This document shows, piece by piece, positions 9,911 to 17,318 of a stretch of DNA of 64,000 nt. This DNA is from JBGSUZ01 sp963677505 (lineage in GTDB: Bacteria; Bacillota; Clostridia; Peptostreptococcales; Acidaminobacteraceae): assembly GCA_963677505.2 (NCBI GenBank), contig CAXXWB010000036.1:50401-114400 (forward strand), in the 5' to 3' direction. Position 1 is the first letter of the stretch. Each line of letters starts with the position of its first letter. The notes under the pieces were generated by a model. It searched no databases. It worked only from the letters and a program-made list of their open reading frames with translations, and was not told where the DNA came from. The translations under genes were made by a program, and so were the position numbers.

Positions 9911-11128
9911 TCAGTTGACTAACTCGTCAATTTGAAGGTCTTTCTCTTTTACAAGATCAGTAATTTTTCCGCTGTCTAGAGCAACTACAGGTCTCGTTGG
10001 GAAATTCACGTCTACATAGACAATTCGTCCCCAATCGCCACTGCTGAGCTTGACCCGCTTGCCTAAATAAAATTCGGCCAAATTGTTAATTAAAATGTAG
10101 CAAACCTTACTGTCTAAAGTTTGACCACTCTGCCAAGAAATATACTCTGCCGCTTGGAAAGGCGAAACTTTTTTGCGGTAAGGTCTGTCGCTGATCATGG
10201 CATCAAAAATGTCGCAGACCATGATGATTTTTGCAAATTCATGAATCTGACCCGATTTAATGCGCAGAGGATACCCCGACCCATCTAAGCGTTCGTGATG
10301 CTGTAATGCACTATATTTCATGTTATTGGTAATGCCTTCAGTCTTCATCAAAATGCCATAACCCAGTTGGGCATGCTTTTTCACAACTTCAAACTCATCT
10401 TCAGTCAATACTGGCTTTTTCATAATAAAGTCAGGAATTTTCATTTTACCAATATCAAACATGAGACCCGCTGTTGCTAATTCTTCCAACATGTCTTTGG
10501 AATAACCCATCCATTTGCCAATCATTGTAGCTAAAATAGAGACTCTAAGAGAATGTTGATAGGTATAGTCGTCACTTTCTTGAAGCTGACTAAGGCGCAT
10601 GAGAACGTCATTGTTCCTAATCATATCAGGAATAGCATTTTCAACGTGTTTCTTGATTTTATCCAAATCTAATTCATTGTCCGTCTTAAGATTTTCAAAT
10701 TCCTTTTTTGTCTCTGCAATCATCTCTTTATGAGACTCGTCTAAGGGAATATTCCCTTTGCCAGTCAGCACGTGAATTTCCATATTTCTATTTACAATGC
10801 TATGGAGCACTGGCTCTAAGTTCTCTTTTTCGATGGCTTTCAAATCTTTATAGAATTCCTCTGTATCAAATGGAATCCCTACAGCATTAGCCTCTTTAAC
10901 AACTGTATTGACGTGATAATCAGGCGAGTCATCTCTTTCTCTGGCCGCCCCAAAATCACTTTCTTCATACACGCGCACAGAATAAATGCCCAGTCTTTCA
11001 ATCAGCCCGATCTGGCGCTCTGAGAGTTCACTGCCTTGTGCTAACAGTTCAACATTACCGTCGATACTGTAGATAGCATCAGCTAGTATCATACCTGCTT
11101 TAACTTCTAATATACTAAGGAGCTTCAC
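9911..11128 (-). CDS. HD-GYP domain protein with degenerate HD motif
   Basis: About 405 residues. The C-terminal half is an HD-GYP domain (c-di-GMP phosphodiesterase family): YQHSLRVS, KHAQLGYGIL and HHERLDGSGYP are all present, but the central HD pair is FD (LMFDIGKMKIP, about residue 227 counted from the upstream GTG). That His is a metal ligand, so activity may be lost or altered. A small beta domain follows (YLGKRVKLSSGDWGRIV). I prefer the GTG at 11128, because AGGTGA, a good ribosome site, overlaps the GTG at 11137. Adjacent to a small protein and a sensor kinase in the same direction. Confidence 0.88.
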   Translation of the reverse strand: MKLLSILEVKAGMILADAIYSIDGNVELLAQGSELSERQIGLIERLGIYSVRVYEESDFGAARERDDSPDYHVNTVVKEANAVGIPFDTEEFYKDLKAIEKENLEPVLHSIVNRNMEIHVLTGKGNIPLDESHKEMIAETKKEFENLKTDNELDLDKIKKHVENAIPDMIRNNDVLMRLSQLQESDDYTYQHSLRVSILATMIGKWMGYSKDMLEELATAGLMFDIGKMKIPDFIMKKPVLTEDEFEVVKKHAQLGYGILMKTEGITNNMKYSALQHHERLDGSGYPLRIKSGQIHEFAKIIMVCDIFDAMISDRPYRKKVSPFQAAEYISWQSGQTLDSKVCYILINNLAEFYLGKRVKLSSGDWGRIVYVDVNFPTRPVVALDSGKITDLVKEKDLQIDELVN

Positions 11129-11152
11129 TAAATTCACCTGCCTATGATGAGA

Positions 11153-11512
11153 TTATTCCCAGCCATCTTCTTGTAGCATCGTTCCAAGGGCCAGCACTTC
11201 CTCTAAATCTTTGATCAATCCATCAGGAATAAAATCAACTTCCAAATCGGCTTCATAACCTTTGTCTTTTTCCTTTATGCTGACAATTGTTCCAATTACA
11301 TTATGCATTTTATCGCTTGTGCCAATATTTACAGATATTTTAGTTTCTTTTTTGAAATAGTGCGTGAGGTACAAGATGATATGGTCATCAAAAATGTCAC
11401 TTAAATCCACCATTAGCGGGGTTACTATTTCAGAGTACTGACCGTTATAATACATAACGCCGTCCGGTGCTTCTGTTTCATTTAGAGTCATTTTTTTCGT
11501 GCCCTGTGTCAT
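11153..11512 (-). CDS. Conserved hypothetical small protein in signalling cluster
   Basis: A 119-residue soluble protein without signal peptide. The middle (about 55-100) is beta-rich (KISVNIGTSDKMHNVIGTIVSI..., YEADLEVDFIPDG), vaguely PilZ-like in length and layout, but the PilZ RxxxR and D/NxSxxG motifs are absent, so I do not assign it. RBS AGGTGG precedes the ATG. It lies 24 bases before the HD-GYP gene and is likely co-transcribed. Confidence 0.6.
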   Translation of the reverse strand: MTQGTKKMTLNETEAPDGVMYYNGQYSEIVTPLMVDLSDIFDDHIILYLTHYFKKETKISVNIGTSDKMHNVIGTIVSIKEKDKGYEADLEVDFIPDGLIKDLEEVLALGTMLQEDGWE

Positions 11513-11601
11513 AATAATCCCACCTTTCTCTAGCGAATATAGGTTATTAGCTATTTACCCCATTGTACCATAAATAAAAGCCCTCTATCATGTTTTTTAG
11601 A

Positions 11602-13566
11602 TTATTCCCAACTGTAATCATTGGACGTTCTGATTATCTTTTTGGGGAATCGAACGTTGAACTGAGTGCCTTTCCCCGGTGTGCTGTTGCAAGTAATATT
11701 GCCTTGCAACACATTTGTAATCATATTGTGAACAATGTTTAATCCTAGGCCAGTGCCACCCTTGGCTCTTTTAGTGGTAAAGAAGGGATCATAGATTTGG
11801 TTTAGAACCTGCTCGCTCATACCAATGCCATCATCTTGAATCATCACACTGATAGTGTCACTAAACTCAAAGACCTCTATTCGAATGTGACCTTCTCCGC
11901 GTCCTTCAAATCCGTGAACCAACGCATTTCGAATTAAATTTGAAACCACGTGAACCACTGCCCCAGGATAAGAAACCATGACCAAATCCTCATCGCATAA
12001 AAATTCAATTTTTACATTGGCATTTCTTAAATCTATGCCAAAAGTGACTACAATGTTCTTCAAAATTTCATAGAGATTAAATTGACGACATTCCATAGTC
12101 TGGTGGTCTGCTGAAATTTGCTTAAAGTTAGTGATTAAGTCTGAGGCAATTTGAAGGTTTCTATATACAATATCGGAACCATTCTCTATTTCATCTACAA
12201 TTTCAAGAAATTCTACCCGTTTGACAGTGTTGCTGTGTACCTTTTCAGAAAGATCTTTCGCTATTCCTCGAATAAAAGTGGAGGCGGTGTAGGCATTCCC
12301 AATAGGTGTATTCATTTCATGAGCCATCCCTGAAATCATTTGACCCAGGGCCCCAAGCTTTTCATTTTGGACGATGAGATTTTGGGCTTCTTTTAGGTTT
12401 TTATAGGCGTCAGACAGTTCATTATTAGCATTCTCTAACTGATAAGTTCTATCCTTAACTTGTCTTTCAAGACTTTCATTCAGACTGAGAATTCTCTGAT
12501 TTTGAGTTTCTATGTCGTTCTCTCGAATGCGAATATTGTCAATCAAGATTTTAAAAGACTGGCTAAGGGTTTCTATTTCAACATATCTGCTCCTAATTGG
12601 CTTAAAATCGTAATTTCCAACAGATATTTCAATCGCTTGAACCTCCAATAGATTCAAGTCCTCTGTTATACTGTTAAGCGCTCGGTAATTGATCCAGTTG
12701 ACGAAGATTATCAGCAAAACGAAGATAATTAACATCGCTAAAAAAATAAATACAGTTGGTAAAATATAGTCACTGAGAGACTGATAAACTGCTATTTTCC
12801 AACCTTGTCCTTGTATTTCGGAAATGTATGGAATGTAATACCCATTTTTGTAAAGGGTTATAAACTGCTCTTTGCCACTCCGAATGTACATGTCATAGGT
12901 TCGGCTTTTCACCAGTTCGTTGTCTGAGTTGATTAAATAAACACCTGTGCTGTCGGTAATGGTTATTTCACTTCTTTCTGAAAGCCTAAAGTGTTCAATA
13001 AAATTGCCAATATCTTTTAAATTTAATCGAATCACGATGATACACTGTTCAAATCGCTTGCTGACATAAGCTGTTGGCTGCCCTGTGTTTTGAGCAATAC
13101 TGACTCCCGTCCAGTGGATGTCACCCACCTTGGGTACGTACTTAAAAAAATCTTGTTCAGAGTAGTCTGTATTGACCACATAACCGTCCTTTGAGCCACC
13201 ACTAATCAGTAAACCTCTTCCATCTAAAACCATAATACTTTCTATGGTGCTGTCACTGTTTCTAAAAATATTAAAGATTCGCTCCTTACGGCTCTTAGAA
13301 TTAAGGTCTGAACCTTCCCCTGTTTCCTGTACGTATAAGTGGTAAATTTCGTCTAGGCTCTGGGTCGAATAATTGAAAATTTGGGTCACGTTGACGTTGA
13401 TGGCACTGACAATATTTGCGCTGTTTTGTCTGATTTCAGACACGATAAAAGTAGCCATCAAAATCCCGACGGTCATAAACACCACACAAACGATTATGAT
13501 ATGATTCACAATAGCCGTCCTAAGGATATCCCACCTTAAGATAATCTTTGTGTCCTTTCTGCTCAT
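11602..13566 (-). CDS. Sensor histidine kinase with extracellular Cache-like domain
   Basis: A 654-residue sensor. Transmembrane helices near residues 17-42 and 265-290 enclose a periplasmic-type domain with Cache-like features (SIMVLDGRGLLISGG; GVSIAQNTGQPTAYVSKRF). A HAMP-like region and a coiled coil (about 345-400) follow. The phosphoacceptor box is GMAHEMNTPIG and the ATPase has LIRNALVHGFEG, QDDGIGM and GGTGLGLNIVHN. No receiver domain is fused and no response regulator is adjacent. It begins 2 bases after the binding-protein gene, suggesting the two work together. Confidence 0.9.
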   Translation of the reverse strand: MSRKDTKIILRWDILRTAIVNHIIIVCVVFMTVGILMATFIVSEIRQNSANIVSAINVNVTQIFNYSTQSLDEIYHLYVQETGEGSDLNSKSRKERIFNIFRNSDSTIESIMVLDGRGLLISGGSKDGYVVNTDYSEQDFFKYVPKVGDIHWTGVSIAQNTGQPTAYVSKRFEQCIIVIRLNLKDIGNFIEHFRLSERSEITITDSTGVYLINSDNELVKSRTYDMYIRSGKEQFITLYKNGYYIPYISEIQGQGWKIAVYQSLSDYILPTVFIFLAMLIIFVLLIIFVNWINYRALNSITEDLNLLEVQAIEISVGNYDFKPIRSRYVEIETLSQSFKILIDNIRIRENDIETQNQRILSLNESLERQVKDRTYQLENANNELSDAYKNLKEAQNLIVQNEKLGALGQMISGMAHEMNTPIGNAYTASTFIRGIAKDLSEKVHSNTVKRVEFLEIVDEIENGSDIVYRNLQIASDLITNFKQISADHQTMECRQFNLYEILKNIVVTFGIDLRNANVKIEFLCDEDLVMVSYPGAVVHVVSNLIRNALVHGFEGRGEGHIRIEVFEFSDTISVMIQDDGIGMSEQVLNQIYDPFFTTKRAKGGTGLGLNIVHNMITNVLQGNITCNSTPGKGTQFNVRFPKKIIRTSNDYSWE

Positions 13567-13568
13567 TG

Positions 13569-14675
13569 TTAGTCCACCTTTTCAAACTTACCATTTTTTA
13601 CTTGAAGCAGTTGATAATCGCCTAGAGGATCACCAAACTCGTCTAGTGAATATTCACTATCAATGCCCTGAAAAACCTTTTTTTTAAGAATAGCACTCTT
13701 TACCGCTTCTGGTTTGGTGCTATTGGCAAGGTGTATGCCTTCTATCATCAGTTCTGTAGCATTATAAGCACTTTTATGAGAAAAATTAAGTCCAGCGCCT
13801 GTGCGTTCTTTAATATAACTTCCCAGTAGATTCAGCTTTTCCAAATCTGGATTTATCGAGATGAACTCTAGGGTGTAATAGTCTTCTAGATAGCGTCCAG
13901 AATTCTGAATTAAGTCCGTCGTTGCGGACCACGCTGTTCCGAGGAGTAAACCGTTATAGCCTTCAATTCGTGTTTGCTGAACCACTTTCGCCGTATCTGA
14001 ACCGTTGAGAATTAAAAATAAGCCATCTGCCTCAAAATTATGAAGCTCATTTAAAATTGTTTGGATAGGGACTTCTTTTCCCGAAGAAATAAGCGCCGTT
14101 TCTCTTCCATCTGAAGCCATCAACGCATTCATTCTCTTTGCAATGCCTTCTGCATAAAGCTTGTTAGACTCGCTATGAACAATCAAAAGTCGTTTCACAT
14201 CTTTCTCCTGAATTTTCTTGAACAAGCGGTCAGCTTGTGCTAAATTTTTAGGCGCCATTTTAATAAATCCGTCATCTTTTTGGTCCATGTAATCCGACGA
14301 AATGGTGGGGCTGATAATCAAGTAGTCACCATTAGCCATCAAATATTCTGCAGTTGGTGCCATTGAGCTGATATTAAAGCCCACGATTAAATGCACATTG
14401 TCTTTTTTTAGGGTTTCGTTGAGCTGAGTCCTATAGTTATTGTCAAATTTGTCATCATAAATTTTTGTCACTATTTTTTTGCCATCAATTCCCCCTGCAG
14501 CGTTCACTTGATCGATCACATATAAGAATGACTCTCTAGATTCCACGCTTAGTTGAGATGTATTGGTGCTTAATTCTCCAACAAACCCAATTGTTATAAC
14601 TTGTTGCGATTGATAATAAAAGACTGCCGCCAATAATAAAATCAAAGTTGTTACAGCTACAATTATTTTTTTCAT
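13569..14675 (-). CDS. Extracellular ligand-binding protein (branched-chain amino acid binding type)
   Basis: A 368-residue periplasmic-binding-type protein (Peripla_BP_6 fold) with an uncleaved or cleaved N-terminal hydrophobic segment (KKIIVAVTTLILLLAAVFYY). IGFVGELSTNTSQLS and VNAAGGIDGKKI are typical of LivK/receptor families. I use the ATG at 14675, with GGGAGGG 8 bases before it, not the upstream ATG at 14732. No ABC permease is nearby; instead a sensor kinase follows after 2 bases, so it may present a ligand to the kinase (inference). Confidence 0.85.
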   Translation of the reverse strand: MKKIIVAVTTLILLLAAVFYYQSQQVITIGFVGELSTNTSQLSVESRESFLYVIDQVNAAGGIDGKKIVTKIYDDKFDNNYRTQLNETLKKDNVHLIVGFNISSMAPTAEYLMANGDYLIISPTISSDYMDQKDDGFIKMAPKNLAQADRLFKKIQEKDVKRLLIVHSESNKLYAEGIAKRMNALMASDGRETALISSGKEVPIQTILNELHNFEADGLFLILNGSDTAKVVQQTRIEGYNGLLLGTAWSATTDLIQNSGRYLEDYYTLEFISINPDLEKLNLLGSYIKERTGAGLNFSHKSAYNATELMIEGIHLANSTKPEAVKSAILKKKVFQGIDSEYSLDEFGDPLGDYQLLQVKNGKFEKVD

Positions 14676-14825
14676 TTTATACACCCTCCCAAAACATTTG
14701 AAACGCCTCTGTTTATTGGGCTCCATTAACACTGAATACCCAATATTGATGCAATTAATCTTATCAAGATAAATTGACAGGTTGGAGCGGCTGTATTAAA
14801 ATTCATGTGAAAGAGGGAATGACAA

Positions 14826-15188
14826 ATGAAATATATAAGAACACTTGGAGAAATAGGCTTTATTTGTGCCTTATCTGTTTTAGGACAGGCACTCTCCTCA
14901 TTTTTCCAACTCCCCCTGCCAGGAAATTTAATCGGTATGTTCCTTCTTCTATTTCTTTTATTTTCAGGGGTAATTAAGGAAACTCAAATCCAAATGGGCG
15001 CTGATTTACTGTTAAAGTATATGTCTCTATTTTTTATCCCTGCAGGCGTTGGGCTTCTAGCTCACTGGAACATCATTGAAGAACAATGGTTGCCTTGGCT
15101 TGTCACGGTACTCCTCAGCACTGCTCTGATTCTTATAGTCACTGGCAAACTGGTGGACTACTGGATTCAAAAGGAGGAGGGTATATGA
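14826..15188 (+). CDS. lrgA: CidA/LrgA family holin-like protein
   Basis: A 120-residue membrane protein with four membrane segments. LPLPGNLIGMFLLLFLL and SLFFIPAGVGLL are signatures of the CidA/LrgA family, which modulates murein hydrolase activity, autolysis or by-product export. Its stop overlaps the next start (ATGA), so it pairs with lrgB. The region 14733-14825 upstream is shared with the divergent binding-protein gene and probably holds both promoters. Confidence 0.9.
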   Translation: MKYIRTLGEIGFICALSVLGQALSSFFQLPLPGNLIGMFLLLFLLFSGVIKETQIQMGADLLLKYMSLFFIPAGVGLLAHWNIIEEQWLPWLVTVLLSTALILIVTGKLVDYWIQKEEGI

Positions 15189-15875
15189 ACCTATTGACCC
15201 ATTGTATTTTAACGATTATGGTTTTTCTAGGCTTCCAGAAGTTATATCAGTGGAAAAAATGGCCTATTTTAAACCCACTTTTTTGGAGCATTCTAAAGCA
15301 TTATCGCACTGATTGTTTTAAAAGCTACTGACTATAACACTTATAAAGAGGGCACTCAGGCAATCAGCTTTTTCCTCGGTCCCGCCACAGTTGTTTTAGC
15401 CGTACCTATGTACCGCCAAAGAGAAATGCTCCAACGTTATTGGAAACCCATTTTTATGGGCGTCACCGCCAGTGTCGCTGTTTCTGCCCTGAGCATAACA
15501 GTTCTTTCATTGGTTTTAAAATTGAACCAAGCCATGCTGTTGTCGCTGTTACCCAAATCTATTACCACACCCATTGGCATATCCCTTGCCGAGCAAATTG
15601 GTGGCGTACAAGCCTTGACTGTTGTCAGCATTATTTTGACAGGGATTGTTGGCGCTATGTTTTCTCCCCTTCTCATTAAATTAGCGGGGATTCAGCATCC
15701 CGTTGCCATCGGTATTGCTATTGGTTCTTCCAGCCATGTTGTGGGCACCACAAAAGCCATTGAACTTGGCGAAGTGGAAGGGGCCATGAGCAGCTTGTCT
15801 ATTGCCATTGCAGGCGTTATGACCTACATGCTTATACCACCCTATCTCATGTTGTTTCAACGAATTGTTCAATAA
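15185..15875 (+). pseudogene. lrgB: LrgB/CidB family membrane protein, frameshifted
   Basis: Partner of LrgA, about 229 residues, read in two frames. The first runs MNLLTHCILTIMVFLGF...NPLFWSIL, the second gives IALIVLKATDYNTYKEG, SFFLGPATVVLAVPMYRQ and the family motif IQHPVAIGIAIGSSSHVVGT. Deleting one A from the AAA at 15295-15297 gives ...WSILSIIALIVL... and an intact LrgB. RBS GGAGGAGGG. This may be a sequencing indel, since everything else is conserved. Confidence 0.8.
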
Positions 15876-15886
15876 GGAGGCTAATT

Positions 15887-16159
15887 ATGTTTTTTGAAGA
15901 ACACGAAGAAGTTGTTTATGATGAAACGTTTAACAAAACTTACTACGACATTGTAGAAAAATACCAAACAGATCCAGCTTACAAGATTACGGATTTAAAA
16001 GAATTTCTGGAAGCTATGTATATTTATGCAGGTCAAGACTGGGACGGCAGAGGCGAAATGAAAAACCTTAAGAACTCTGCAGTGATTGCTGCTTTAGAGG
16101 TCGCTAAGGACGAAATTGAAGCGGGGACCTTAACAAAAAAAGAACCGAAGACAGCTTAA
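15887..16159 (+). CDS. Conserved hypothetical acidic protein
   Basis: A 90-residue soluble acidic protein following lrgB after 12 bases with RBS AAGGAGG. It is helical, with DLKEFLEAMYIYAGQDWDGRGE in the middle. I recognise no domain with certainty. The last codons form the first arm of the terminator downstream. Confidence 0.6.
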   Translation: MFFEEHEEVVYDETFNKTYYDIVEKYQTDPAYKITDLKEFLEAMYIYAGQDWDGRGEMKNLKNSAVIAALEVAKDEIEAGTLTKKEPKTA

Positions 16160-16182
16160 TTGGCTGGCTTCGGCTCTTTTTT
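16140..16182. terminator. Bidirectional terminator between convergent genes
   Basis: GAACCGAAG-CAGC pairs with GCTGG-CTTCGGCTC around 16142-16175, flanked by A-rich and T-rich runs. It should serve both the rightward gene before it and the leftward PfkB gene after it. Confidence 0.75.
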
Positions 16183-16219
16183 ATTGTTTTGTATGAATAC
16201 GTTATCCACTCATAAAAAT

Positions 16220-17176
16220 TTATAAAGAAATTAAATCCCATTCAATTTCATTTAAATAGTTTTCAACACAATCATGGCACATTTCAGGATTAATGGTTTC
16301 AGGGTGTGTCACTGCAATCACTGACATGGCAATAGCGTATTTAATGGTCTCTGGCATAGAAAGTTCATGGATATAGCCATAACCAATCCCCGCTACAAAG
16401 GCATCGCCACCCCCAGTGACATTAACGGCTTTAACATCCTTCGCTTTAACTTTTCCTTTTGTCATGCCGTCGGAATAAAAAATCCCCTCTGCACCAAGGC
16501 TTATAAACACATGCTTAACACCTTTTTTATGGAGTTCCTCTGCGGCTCTGACTAAATCCTCATCATTTTTAATACCAAATCCTACTAAAATTTCAGCTTC
16601 ATGAATATTGGGCTTTATGGCGTAGAATGATCCTATCAAATGTTTTACATTGGCGGCTTTCGCTGCACTTACAGGGTCTAGAATAAATTTAGTTTCCTTT
16701 CCAAACCGACTAAGCATGTGTTCTAAAAGCTTAGGATTGTCTGCATCTACAAAAGTGTATAAGGCATTCCTGAAATGTTCTTCTTTGCTGTCAACAAAAG
16801 CTTCATCTGCTTCATCTATCCCTTTCATATCCACAACAGCAGATATCATTTCGCCTTCATGATCTAATATGACCATGTATGTGGGCGTTCCGTTCTTTTT
16901 TAGAATCAGGGAGTCATCCATGCAATACCCAATACGTTTGGAATATTCAAGCATTCCCCTGCCAGTTTCATCATCCCCAAGGATGGAAATAAATTTTGTA
17001 TTTATGCCTACACGAGAAAGGTTTTCTGCAATATTCCGACACACGCCCCCATAAGAAATGCGCACACGACCAGGGTTAGAATTAAATGGAATATAGGAAA
17101 CGGAGCAGAAGCCTGTGATATCTACAATAGAAGCACCAAATACCAACACATACGGCTTGTTGATATCAAATAACAT
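16220..17176 (-). CDS. PfkB family sugar/nucleoside kinase
   Basis: A 318-residue ribokinase-fold kinase. N-terminal GGVCRNIAENLSRVG and C-terminal VNVTGGGDAFVAGIGYGY are the two PfkB signatures; the Asp of GGDAF is the catalytic base. FILDPVSAAKA and AIKPNIHEAEILVG also match. The pattern resembles pseudouridine or adenosine-type kinases of this family, but no phosphoribosyl or glycosidase neighbour supports a substrate. Monocistronic, RBS GGGGAGG. Confidence 0.88.
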   Translation of the reverse strand: MLFDINKPYVLVFGASIVDITGFCSVSYIPFNSNPGRVRISYGGVCRNIAENLSRVGINTKFISILGDDETGRGMLEYSKRIGYCMDDSLILKKNGTPTYMVILDHEGEMISAVVDMKGIDEADEAFVDSKEEHFRNALYTFVDADNPKLLEHMLSRFGKETKFILDPVSAAKAANVKHLIGSFYAIKPNIHEAEILVGFGIKNDEDLVRAAEELHKKGVKHVFISLGAEGIFYSDGMTKGKVKAKDVKAVNVTGGGDAFVAGIGYGYIHELSMPETIKYAIAMSVIAVTHPETINPEMCHDCVENYLNEIEWDLISL

Positions 17177-17318
17177 TTCTTGACCTCCCCAAATTTTTCA
17201 ACTTTCATAATATCAAAATCCCTCTTTAATTTCAATCGATGATTGATTATACTTAGTAATGGAGCCATGATAGACTATAATAGTTTACTTTTGCTTATAT
17301 CGTTAACTGGAGGGCATT

